Assembly (NCBI GenBank): GCA_009733575.1
Contig: ML769564.1
Coordinates: 62,001-126,000, forward strand
Origin: Gymnopus androsaceus JB14
Taxonomy: Eukaryota > Basidiomycota > Agaricomycetes > Agaricales > Omphalotaceae
Direction of reading: 5' to 3'
Length of the DNA stretch: 64,000 nucleotides
Below are positions 1-10,299 of the stretch, piece by piece. The position numbers and the translations under genes were made by a program. The notes under the pieces were generated by a model. The model was given only the letters and a program-made list of their open reading frames with translations, had not been told where the DNA came from and did no database searches. Position 1 is the first letter of the stretch. Each line of letters opens with the position of its first letter.

Positions 1-619
1 AGGTACCTGCAGGTATACCTGTGAGTACCTGCATTCCCAATACATACAATTATGTTGTATAATGCAAATAAATATTATTGTGTGGTCTACTATATAGTGA
101 AAAATTATCCAAGTGCATCAAGGACCATTTAACTTGGTTCTAATGGTCCTTGAAAGTCAATTTAAAGCTTGTAGGTAAGACTGTAGGTAAGTATCAAGTT
201 TCAACTAAGTACAAGTTACTTACTATTGTTAGTTATTTCAACAGTGGGTATTAATAAGTAAGTAGGAATATTTACTTGTAAGTAACACCCAATACTTGGT
301 AGCTCAGTATAGTGAGTAGTAAGTTCACGTGTTTAGTACCTACTAGTATTTTTTGACTAGATATTAATGCCAATTAGTCCAAAAATAGTACTAACAATTA
401 AGCCCTAGTGCTAATATAGTTCAGTTAGTACAGTACTCAATACATAGGAGTACTTCAGTATCAACAATGTTGCAGGTGCCAGATCCATAGGGACCTGCAG
501 GTCATTGAAAATTTACCAAAGGCTGACCTGTGACCTGTGTCGGATCCATGGAAAACAGGTACTGGGATCTGCAGGTCAAATACCTGTGGGTATTCCCACA
601 GGTATACCTGCAGGTACCT
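1..619. mobile_element. Terminal-inverted-repeat element, unclassified, possibly cut by window start
   Basis: Positions 1-23 and 597-619 are perfect inverted repeats of each other (they begin aggtacctgcaggtatacc). Related tracts with ctgcaggt and acctgtgggtattcccac lie at 485-600. The interior is AT-rich, CpG-poor and has no usable reading frame. This looks like a non-autonomous DNA transposon. The left end coincides with the window edge, so a target duplication cannot be checked. Confidence 0.45.
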
Positions 620-1177
620 GTTCTGGATCTAGACTCATGTCCATCATTACTAGAGCTGGTATAAGAGAGCTATAGTGAGCCTGAGCTGATAGCTGTAACA
701 AGTCTAATAAGTGTGGAAGTACTGGGACCAACAGAGCCACAGTATCAAGTTGGATATCAGCTCTAAGTAGTCTGTAGGAGACTGTAGTCCAGTAGTGGAG
801 AGTTTTACTGGCACATCAACATCAGCATCCATTTAAAAGAGGCACATTGCCTACAAGGATACACTCTGAAGACAAGTAACTCAGGGATTTATGAAAAGTA
901 TAGGGACTTTGTGAAATGGGACAGAACCAATTCAAGTGGGCTGTTGTTGAGATTGTTATGATGACCAAGGTTCCCTCATGGCTTGATACTGGGGAAGCAC
1001 TAACAACTTTGTTTGGTGCTGAGAAAATAGCTAACAGTGTATGCCAAAGAAATATGAAATGAGAGGGATATAACTGACAAATCCAAGAAAGCATATGTAG
1101 GCCTTTATGGTGACATGTACTAGGTCTCAGAAGGCATGTGTGTCTGCCAAAAAGCAGAGAATGACACATAATATAAG
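620..1177. other. Gene-free, CpG-poor AT-rich sequence
   Basis: No supported coding sequence. A 31-bp stretch at 661-691 (ataagagagctatagtgagc...) recurs with two mismatches at 11592-11622, so both are probably fragments of one dispersed repeat. Confidence 0.5.
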
Positions 1178-1185
1178 GGAGTTAC

Positions 1186-1771
1186 TAGTGATGTGCCGGC
1201 CCAGCTTTGGCCCAGTGGGCCGGGGCTTGGGCTTTCCAAAACTGAAGCCGGGCCCTACCCCCAGGGCCCTGGCTTGGCCCGGCCTAGCTTTGGCTTAAGC
1301 CAGGGCTTTTGATGTGGCTGTGTACACATGCAGAACTCATCACTGAGCAGTCCTTTGGAAGCATTATGAGTACTATACACTAAATATAGCTTACTGGAAG
1401 TAAACAGAGTCCTTGCTATAAGCTGAAGAGTGCAACAAACCCAATGATCATGTCTCTGGTGTGTGAGAAAATACCAGGGTTAGCATCCCAAAATGGATAT
1501 TTACTCTGAGATGACATCTAAAGCAGTCAAATAGAACAACATTGCTGCTTCAAAGACTGGAAGTAGCATTTTTGAGGTCAAAAATTCCGGGAAACACCAT
1601 CCTCATACTACTCTCAAAAGCCCCAGCCTGAGGCCCCGGCTCACGGCTTCACAAAACTCAGGCTGGGCCAAAAGCCACCTCAGGCCAAAGGTCACGGCCC
1701 GGCTTTTCATGGCTTGGCTTGGCTTGGCTTAGCCTGGCCTGGGGCTTTCAGGCCGAGCCGGCACATCACTA
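1186..1771. mobile_element. Non-autonomous hAT-type MITE
   Basis: The 586-bp segment starts tagtgatgtgccggc and ends with the exact reverse complement of it (15-bp perfect inverted ends). It is flanked on both sides by the identical 8 bp ggagttac (1178-1185 and 1772-1779), the target-duplication length of hAT transposons. The ends are GC- and CpG-rich (ggcccgg, ggcttgg tracts), in sharp contrast to the CpG-poor surroundings, which suggests a fairly recent insertion. There is no transposase inside. Confidence 0.82.
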
Positions 1772-1779
1772 GGAGTTAC

Positions 1780-3640
1780 ATGCAAGTAGAAGAATATTGA
1801 ACACCAGTTGGTGTTCTCCCACATAAATATACTTCCTATATATATATAGGGATATGGTTGGGAAGCTATGATGAAGGAGAATACAAATAATGAGGAAGAA
1901 AGGAGAAGCATGAAGATCTACAACAAGAAACAGAATTATGATGGGGATTAGTAAGCATGGTGCCAGGCATGCATCAGCTACATAGCAGTACATGTTGCCC
2001 CTGAAAGGACCAAAGCAGCTTAATCCAGAAACAAACACAGTACCATAACCTCATTTGCTACAGTGCGAATCCTCATTGATGTAGCTACAGCTGAGACAGG
2101 AAAGATACCACTCCCTTATGAGCCAAAAGTAATACTTTATGTGGTACAAAAGAGTGTTGTTTTATTACACCCAGCATCAGAGATTTATAATCTATGCAAC
2201 TGTCAAAAACTGACTTAAAACCAAGTCAAATTGTTGTTTAATTTCAAGAAGTCTAGTGCAACCACCAAGAAATGACCATCTGTTGTGAGTGAGCTCAGGT
2301 GTACAGGAAGCATACTGTCTGCAGTCCTGAGTGGTTTTTCCCTACTGTTGGGAATCACTTTGTTTAACCAAGCCATATTGTTGGTGGTTCTTTTTGTTGT
2401 CACTGTTATTTTGTTGCCCCTATCATTGCCCCAAGTCCATATAAATTGATTAGGAAAGGAAGCCCTATCCTTCTATCATCTACATCCATCACTTTGAGAA
2501 ACACAAGTTACCTTCTAGCAACAGAAAGTTTTCTTTTGACAATGCACCCTCACTATTTAAATTGAGAGCCAAACCCACTGTGTTCCAGTCTTTTAGTGTA
2601 GATTGCCCTGCACCACTTGCACCAAAAACCAGCTCATTAATGATACACTGCATAATGATACCAAGTACACTGCAGAATTACCAGATTACAGTATTGTACC
2701 TGATCCATCACAGGAACCAGATACAAGAGGCATTCAAAAAATTAACTCTTTACATGACCTTGTATTTCAGCTTTAAGGTCACTCATAGGCCCCTCCCCCC
2801 CCTCCTATGTGCCATATAGGGAAATTATTTCCCACAATAAGATGGTTTTTCAAGGCAGATCGTTCCAAAAATTTTCTCAAAATATCTTACAAGTATTTAG
2901 TGACCGTTCCACATTGACATATCATTCCTACATACATAAATGCACACCTTTAAATTGTGCATTGGGTCATCCAGTGTGCACAAATTTTAGCAAATCACAA
3001 CCAAACTGTGATCAAGTCCTCTGAAAAAGGAAAATCTCCTTGTATATAGATGGCCATAAGCTTCCTTACCAATTCCATCCTCACCAGGTCAGAAAAAATG
3101 CCAATATGAGTTGTAAAACCTGGTGCAATGGCTGTGTACCACTCAAAATCTTTCAGATTGAAGGACCCTTCAGACCCTACCCCACCCACTAAGGTCATAT
3201 GGGCACCTAAATCTTTGAACACATCTTGATGATATTAAGACTCTCAACTCCCTAGGAGTCATTACATGTTGTGATTAATCACCTTTTTCAGTATGAATTT
3301 CATTTGAACAAAACCATATTTTTCCTATGAAAAAGAATCAGAATTTTGTTTGGGAATGTTCTATAATTTCATGTGCAGTGAGTCATGTATTTTGCTCAAC
3401 AGCCCCTCTTTCCCATAAAACTGCTATCACAATTTGAACCATCTTTCTTTACCATAGCCTCTTCACCTGCTGCCCATGTTGGAATTTACAGAAAATCTAT
3501 TTTAACCCACATTACAACATACTGATGAATATATGATATCACAGGAGATATTTGCGCATACACTCACATTATCCATGCATATACTCACAGTAGCCACTTT
3601 ACTGTATGCATAGTAGCCACAGACATTCACATAGTACCCA
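1780..3640. other. Decayed repeat sequence without recognisable gene
   Basis: AT-rich, CpG-poor sequence. Only short open frames with no recognisable domain were seen on either strand. It contains one copy of a dispersed repeat (3313-3393). Confidence 0.5.
3313..3393 (+). repeat. Dispersed repeat fragment, copy A
   Basis: This stretch (accatatttttcctatgaa... through gagtcatgtatttt) is about 90 percent identical, apart from a small indel, to 10793-10875 in the same orientation. It is probably a shared transposon fragment. Confidence 0.6.
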
Positions 3641-3944
3641 CTTTCCTGTTATATGCACTATGACATAGTCATTCTTACAGGTATAAATACAGTATGTAAT
3701 TACTCATGTACCTTACCCGTTTGCCTCAGGGCCCAGTCGAGGTCAAACGGCTACACAATCATTATAACTCCATTTCTTATTTCTAACAGCCCAAAGTTGG
3801 GAATACAACCTTTTGCTAAAGCTCTATGCAACATGAAAGGGGTGGCATTCAGGCCATATCTTTCTACCCAGCTTTCCATTGCCTTTGATCTATATGTTGC
3901 CATCCTTAATGGCATTTGTCTTGAAGTTAGGAAGCACCTCAGAT

Positions 3945-4517
3945 TAGGGTTTTGAGATACAATTCAATTCAATTTATTTGGCCCAAATCCAATAAATCAT
4001 GAATTGCATCAGTACAAGATTTCTTGAAAATTGGTTAAACTGTGTATCTGTACTGATTGTACTGATACAACCAGTGCAGTACAATACAATTTATGTAGTT
4101 TAAATCAGTTCAGATTCAAATTGGTTTATATCAGTATAAACTGATATGAACTGATCATTTATACACTATTTCAATGCTAGATAAGTAATGTCTTACAGTA
4201 ATCATGTTATAGGAAGTACTAATAATGCCTACATACTATTAAAAATGCATCTTGATCAAGATTCAAGTAAGAAAAGTACTCTTTCAGCTTCTTATATAGA
4301 TATAATGAAGGGTTTGTACAGGTTCCACAGTGTGTAAATATGTACTGATTTAAACTACTTCTAAGCAGTTTAAGAAATTTTTGGATTGTGCATAAACTGT
4401 AAACCTGTACTGATTTAAATTGCGAATCAGTACAAGCTCTAGTGATACATTTTGCAGTACAATGCAATGCAATTTATGATTTATTTGCAGTTTAATGAAT
4501 TGTATCTCCAAACCCTA
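3945..4517. mobile_element. hAT-type MITE inserted in the KDZ relic
   Basis: The element starts tagggttttgagatac and ends gtatctccaaaccctA, whose reverse complement is tagggtttggagatac (one mismatch in 16). It is flanked by 8-bp direct repeats cctcagat (3937-3944 and 4518-4525). The interior is very AT-rich with repeated tcagtaca/ctgatttaaa motifs and no coding capacity. Unlike the MITE at 1186 it is CpG-poor, so it looks older. Confidence 0.75.
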
Positions 4518-5488
4518 CCTCAGATGCAATGGTAACAGCTGGTGCATGCTGAGAGGACCAATGACTTGAAGCACAACATCTTTGCTGATGAAGAAGCTGG
4601 GCCTACTGTAGTGCCTTCAAGGGAGTGCTCTGACCACCATGTAAGAGGAGGGATTATTTTCTTGTGCCCAGTGATGTTGATCAGTGGGAAGCAAGGGGTG
4701 TTCAAAAAAATAAGCACTGACATGTCCTTGGGGGGGGTCTGAGAATTCCTTATGGCCAAAAAAAATTTCATACTATTGAGGCTCTGGGGGGGGGTTTTAG
4801 GTTAATTCAACTACTGAAATAAGGCTATAAAAACTATTTAAAGCACTCAGCATCTCAAATCTCCCTGAAAAACATGGATTCTAAAGAATATGATGCATTT
4901 TAGTACCAATTTAGCACCTCCATCAAAAAATATTGTCAATGCAAATGCACTTTCACCAGGTTGAATTGAAATTAGATGAGCTGCTGTGTATTAATTGCCT
5001 CTGAAAATGTTGTTTAAAGGTGCAAAGGAGAAAAAATTGTTATGGACCCAAAAACAAGGTCATGTTGGGACTTAGTGGGTTGAACACCCCTTGGTGGGAA
5101 GAGAGGAAGTGGGATGTTGTTCATGAGCTGGGGGAGGATATCACTCTTTCCACTGCAGAGCAGCATCTCTGGGAGGAAGGTCAATGTGAAGAGAGATGGC
5201 ACAATGCTCAAGATAAGAAGACTGCATGATCTGTGGGGAAGTTCATGGAATGTAGTTGGTTTGTGTTTCTCTATCAACATATGATGATGTTGAAGTGTTG
5301 CAACATGATTTGTAGCAGGAAGCAGTAAGCCTTTCAAGCATTATCTGACCTTCAGATGCTGACATTGGTTCTCCCATTCAGGTCAAAATATTCATTGGCT
5401 ATGTTGCACCACTACATGGCTGCAGAAGTGGAGGAGTGTAAAGCTACCAGCAAAGGCAGGCCTGAGGGCAAGCTTGCCATCTCATATG

Positions 5489-7688
5489 TAGGGATGCCCA
5501 CCGTGTCCATAGCACGGTGAGTACGGGTGACCGCTACGGATACAAACCCATACTGTCAGGGAATCTGGAGCTCATGCTACGGAATGGGTACAGTACGGAT
5601 AGTCCCCCATACATTCCGTATTGAGATACCTGGTACGGCTGTGTACATGAAGTCATGGTTTTTTCCAAATTGAGCTAGTATGATCTTGGCACAATCTGCC
5701 AGCATGCGTTGTTGATGTTGTCTCCATTTTGTCTCAGTTGACTCCATTGTTGTTTGAATCATTGAGCTCTCATGTATATACAACTTAAATGCCAATCCCA
5801 AATGATACGCAGCAGGGACACAAACATTAAGTGGTGTCAAGGATGTGATCAGTTGCTGTTATATCTATGCATTCCGGTGCCTCCAAAGTCCACCGATTAC
5901 CCCTAAATCACTGCCGAGCCTCTGGCGCTTATTTCCGAGGCTTGCCGAGCCTATATCTCGGTAATAATCTCGGAAACCTTGGCTATACCTCAGCTGGAAC
6001 CCGGTTGCAAGTCACTGACTTGTTTGGACTTCATTACAGTTCCTTTCCTCACTTTCCAGTCTCGCTTCCGCGTCTGCCGGAGCCGAGCCATTCCGTTCCA
6101 TTCCGAGCCTCGGTAACCCTCGGAAGACCTCGGAACAACCTCGGATATATTCCTGATACCTTCGGACGCCTTTCCCACTGCTATTGTTTTATTGTCCTTA
6201 TTGTTTTATTGCCTTTTATGTTCTTTTGTCTTTTGCTACTGGATCACTTTATTGTTTTTACTTACCAAGTACCCGGTCTGGCTCCCGGGAATCCATTTCT
6301 TATTGTTAAACACTTTCCCCATTTATCCAGACTTAGTAGTATTTAAGTAGTTAAACTTGTACTGTAACTTTAGCTCCAAAATCAACTTAGTCTAGCTGAT
6401 CTCACTTTCCGAGTCTTGCCTTTGTCTTTCCGACATTTCCGATTACTAAGCCAACACAGCCACGTGATCTCAGCAAAACCTCGGCTCCGCCTTCGGTTCC
6501 ACTGCCTTGACTTGGCTTAGGCCTTACCCTATTGTTTTCCTCTTGGGACACCTTATGGCATGTCAAGGGTGTTGCCAATAGCTTCACCGAGTCCCATATC
6601 TCACAAGGTCTGGCCCAGAACCTTTCCGGACCATTTCCGTCCAATACCTCGGCCGCTCCGCTCCGGGTCGCATGGACTTAACAGTTGCTCATCATGGGCT
6701 CCTCTCAACAATTTCTGCTGGTTCAAAGATGCAAGGATACAAGCACTAAGTGGTGCAAGGATATTGGGCACTCGTCATAAGCTCCTCTCAACAGTTTTAT
6801 TGGAAAATTGGGCTGCTTGTAAGCTTTCCGTATTGTGATTTTTTCCCTTGGCTGATTTATTTAGTGCTTGATCCTTGAATCTCTAATGAAGGTCTAAAGC
6901 ATGAATTTTCAGATGATCCGTCACTACTCAATTTCCTCGAAGACCAGAAGAAGGATTTGTATGCCTACTTTAAAGAAAACTATCCATCAAAAGCATCCAA
7001 TTCCACAGCAAGTACAGCAATTGAACGCAGTTTGAGCTCAACATCCACATCATTCCTTGGTGGAAATTCACCCCAGAAAGCTAGCTTTAAAACTTGATAC
7101 CACTGAACTGTGCCTCTGAATGCAAATGAGCTGGACCAATACTTTGCACTTCCACAGGAAGATATTGAAGCTTGTGATCCAGTTGGATGGTGGTTTAACC
7201 ATTGCAAAGCTCATCCGTGTTTATACTGCCTAGTGCGAGACATTATGTCAATTCCTGGTAAGTGAAAATGCATATTGCTACTTTGCGGCATACTCATCTC
7301 CCTTTTTAGGGTCTGCCGTTGCTGTAGAGCATATTTTCTCAAGTGGCAGAGACACGATTTCACTCAGACACTCTAGGCTCAGCATGGAAACCATCCGTGT
7401 GCTCATGGTGGTCAAACATTGTCTTCGAGCTGTGCAATCTGCTGTAGAAGAGATCCTAGGTGATGATTAAGTCTTATTAGTACAGTAGTCATTGATAAAC
7501 TACATTTTATATGTTCTAATGTGAATTTCGATTTTGGTGCTGCTGATATGGCCGTGCCATGCCCGTGATAACCGTATGTTCTGCTGGACCCTGTAACAGC
7601 AGTCCTACGGCACGGATACGGGCTTGAGCATACCATAGCAGATTCAACAGGCTACAGCCATATCTGTAATGTACGGTGTGCATCCCTA
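5489..7688 (+). mobile_element. hAT transposon, 2.2 kb, with 8-bp target duplication
   Basis: The inverted ends are tagggatgcccaccgt at 5489-5504 and, read on the minus strand from 7688, tagggatgcacaccgt (15 of 16). The flanking 8 bp ctcatatg are identical (5481-5488 and 7689-7696). Near both ends lie CpG-rich subterminal motifs (gcacggtgagtacggg at the left; gtgccatgcccgtgataacc and cacggatacggg at the right). Inside, only the transposase C-terminus is recognisable (7128-7470). The middle (5872-6670) is a CpG-rich tract full of ccgag/cggaa motifs with no recognisable protein and may be a further nested insertion. Removing the element plus one target copy rejoins the KDZ frame exactly. Confidence 0.9.
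7128..7470 (+). pseudogene. hAT transposase C-terminal dimerisation region (fragment)
   Basis: The plus strand reads ELDQYFALPQEDIEACDPVG then WWFNHCKAHPCLYCLVRDIM up to 7257. An intron follows (gtaagtg at 7258 to tttttag at 7309), then SAVAVEHIFSSGRDTISLRH, RLSMETIRVLMVVKHCLRA and a stop at 7468-7470. This is the conserved hAT family C-terminal (Dimer_Tnp_hAT) pattern, with LD-Y, WW and SAV..E..FS.G...S..R.sL motifs. The upstream coding region has stops and no visible catalytic core, so the element is probably non-autonomous. Confidence 0.85.
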
Positions 7689-9110
7689 CTCATATGATGT
7701 TCATTGCAAGCTCTTGAAGACAGTTAAATGCAGCCCTTTGAGAAGCCTTGCTAAGTGGTGCAGATACCTTCCTGTTATTGGTACAATGCATAGCTACACC
7801 CATGAGCAGAAGGCCCAGCTGCTGTTTTTGATGCTTTACATTGTTGGAACTAGGATTGAGGATGGTGAAGCCTGTGAATGCTACTTTGCTGTCACCAATG
7901 CCCTTGCAGGAATAACTTGCCACCAATCTATCTTCCATTGCTGCCAAGCTATTGCCGAATTTGTTTATCACCACAATAACTTCAAAACCTATGCAAATTC
8001 AAGCTTATTCATCTACAACAATGACAAGCAGGTGTTGGGCATCCTTCAGGGTAGACATGCTGTTGCTAAAGGGATGAAGGAGGCTGGGATTGTAACTTCT
8101 GACACATTCTATGGGTGGTTAACAGAGGAGGGGGAGCATCTTTGTAGCCTCCAGAAGGTTCTGGATAGAGAAACCCTAGAGATGGAGTACTTTCAGAAGT
8201 TAGAGGGGCTGTACACATGTGTGAGTCACCTCAAGGAAGTTTGGGATGCATAGTGGAGCTATAAGGCTATGGGAGGCCACGATCAAGGCCCTGCCTTGGA
8301 AAAGAGGTGTTGGAATGAGATCAAGAATGAGTGTAAGCTTATTGCTGACTGCCAGGTGTTGGAGTGGAAGTTGGAGGTCAATGAGCATTGTGGAGAGGGC
8401 TCAGAAATGGTGTGCAACAAAGAAGGTGAGGGAGGCTGCCTATTGCAAGGCCTTGGATAAGCTTGAGCGCCTGCTAGTTTCCAGGATATTTGAAATGACA
8501 AGGTTGAATGTGGCTGGTACTGGTGCACTTTTGTTTCTTTTATGATATCCTTATGTTGTCTGAAGTAAGTCTCCCAGGATACAAGATGTGGAAGCATATC
8601 ATAAATGCTCTAAAGCTCAGATTGAAGACCATCCAATCTGCAATCACTGCTTACAATGAAGCTGTCATTGCCTTGTCTCCTCCTTGCTGCCATGTCTCAT
8701 GGGAGTATGCCATTGAATACTCTTACCTAATGGAGTTCAATATCCTTTGAGATACTCGTGAGGATGTTTGGGATTGCAAATGGGCAACTCAAAAGAATTG
8801 AATGCTCATGCAGGAGTGCTTCAAGCTAATCTAGGCAGAAAACAAGCTTCCTCAACTCCACTTGGAAATCCAATGTTTATTCACCTACATGCAAGATAAA
8901 GAGTATCTGCTATTGAGCATGGCAAAATCACTTGAGGCAACTGATCCAGCTTTAGTGCTGCAGATTACTCTCTATTGGCAGGAGCAAGGTCACTTCAATG
9001 AGCAGCATTGTCATAGGCTTCTCTCTAGCAAGCACTTGGATGGCTTCAACTTCAGTAACAACAAATACTTTTTTCCTGGAGTTGCGGTAGCAAAGCAAGG
9101 GTTTGCCTGA

Positions 9111-9640
9111 GATGCTGAGGTCAGAGATGCTCCATGGTTTGATGAAGAGCCTGGTACAGTCGATTATCTCATATGGAATCAAGATTAGCCTTCCCCCGAG
9201 CCGGGAGGCGGGAATATTCCATGCAACTGTCATCCGGAATATGGAATACCATATTGGGGTCATATTCCATATGGCGGTCAGTCAAAAGGTAGTAATATTG
9301 GTAGTAAATGTACATTTTGAGCTATAGAAACTTGAAGGTAATTGAGTCAAAGTGTGGCTTGAGTACGGCGCCAAGTTCTTGCCAAGTTTAAGGGACCCAC
9401 AGTAATAAATATTGCCATATTCTGTAGATTAGCCTTTTTTCAGACTTTCTAACACTCAGTAATGGGCAACAATGCAACTCAAAAAATCTGGTCTAATCAG
9501 AGGAAGCAAACTGTATTTAAACCTCGTGGACTCAACAAAAAGGTGAGAAGGGCAACTGTCACAGATCTCCCTATTTCATTATATCTTATCTATGACATAT
9601 TTTATTATCTCATCACAGTGTATTATCTTGACACTTTTAT
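9111..9640. other. Transposon-derived sequence, no gene
   Basis: The end of the KDZ relic passes into a stretch with repeated half-palindromic ggaatattcc/ggaatatggaatacc/atattccatatgg motifs (9210-9280). Related motifs (atggaatattcatcatatgaa, attccatatg) occur at 10374-10435, beyond the pogo-type fragment, and could be degenerate ends of one element. No target duplication was identified. Confidence 0.35.
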
Positions 9641-9696
9641 TATCTAGTATAGATGTACATATGCTTCTAAGCTACTCCATCAAACCCTTGCAGGGA

Positions 9697-9815
9697 TGTT
9701 ATCTCCACCTTGCAGGGTTACCCATCCCTTGTAGAGATGTTATCTCCATCCTAACAGGGTTGCTCCACCCTTGTAGAGATTTTATCTCCATCCCAACAGG
9801 GTTGATCTACCCTTG
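9697..9815 (+). repeat. Three tandem repeats of about 41-42 bp
   Basis: Units begin at about 9697, 9739 and 9780, each reading roughly tgttatctccatcc...cagggttg...cacccttgtagaga. They precede a TATA-like tgtatataagtagactgg (about 9882) and a cct cagactcaataac leader. This layout resembles the U3/R part of a long terminal repeat, probably Copia-like, ending near 10012. No second LTR or internal region was found, so the LTR call is tentative. Confidence 0.45.
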
Positions 9816-10015
9816 TTTCAGACCCACATGGATAGGTATCATAGGTCTTATGTAGTAGTGACTGGGGTCCTAGTCCCTTTGTATATAAGTAGACTGGTCT
9901 GAGCTCAGAGACCTCAGACTCAATAACATATTTATTGTCTTCACACAAACACTTCTCTTTTCTACACACTCAGCTTAACCTTTGTTGCCAACCTCCAAAT
10001 CCATAGCAGGTGAGT

Positions 10016-10296
10016 AAGGGATTTGTGATAGTGACAAACAAATTATTGAATACATTAAGAGAAAAGAGAGAGGAGAGGTTTCAGATGATGAGGCTAAAGA
10101 GGATGGGGACTCTGAGCTGCCAGCACCCAAACTGGATCATGCCAAGGCTGCTGAGTATCCCAGCCTATTCTGTGGTGAGCATGTTGATCTGGATAGCTTG
10201 TTGGATCTTTCAAAGTTTTTGCAGCAGTTTTGAGGGGAATTGAGGTGGGAAATTGAAGCAAGTAAAGTAGGTATTGAAGATTATTTTGTCAAGTAA
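10016..10296 (+). pseudogene. pogo/Tigger-type DDE transposase C-terminal fragment
   Basis: The plus-strand frame gives DSDKQIIEYIKRKERGEVSD, DEAKEDGDSELPAPKLDHAK, LLDLSKFLQQF, a stop, then GELRWEIEASKVGIEDYFVK and a final stop at 10294-10296. The acidic linker followed by a short helical L..L..F...L..E...S.VQTTI.DFF-like tail is how fungal pogo/Fot/jerky-type (CENP-B-like) transposases end. The catalytic DDE core is absent, and an LTR-like piece abuts the 5' side. It is dead. Confidence 0.5.
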
Positions 10297-10299
10297 TGA

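Larger units (their letters stand above)
3653..9110 (+). mobile_element. KDZ (Kyakuja/Dileera/Zisupton-type) transposase relic, split by two insertions
   Basis: A broken transposase reads along the plus strand. Before the large insertion, the frame at about 5180-5330 gives CEERWHNAQDKK and HMMMLKCCNMICSRK, and 5356-5488 gives RSKYSLAMLHHYMAAE then KLAISYD. After it, 7690-8253 continues DVHCKLLKTV ... YLPVIGTMHSYTHEQKAQLL ... GTRIEDGEACECYFAVTNAL, and later frames (8461-9110) carry LERLLVSRIFEMTRLN. These match the KDZ order (RW..., CRH..., KYPLA..., GYD.HC, the conserved E-x-x-E/R-x-F block, C-terminal helix). The 5' part (3653-3944, resuming at 4526 with CNGNS, compare the family DGNNSLKR) is less certain. 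There are many stops and shifts (for example a stop at 8251), so it is dead. The hAT MITE (3945-4517) and hAT element (5489-7688) are inserted into it. Confidence 0.75.

Noticed and set aside
5867..6346. 159-codon plus-strand frame inside the hAT element
   Set aside because: It follows a CpG-rich, ccgag-reiterated tract, has no domain, and is not conserved hAT transposase.
9697..9815. Regular repeats that could suggest a CRISPR-like array
   Set aside because: The three units are directly adjacent without distinct spacers, and this is a eukaryotic genome; they are ordinary tandem repeats in an LTR-like region.
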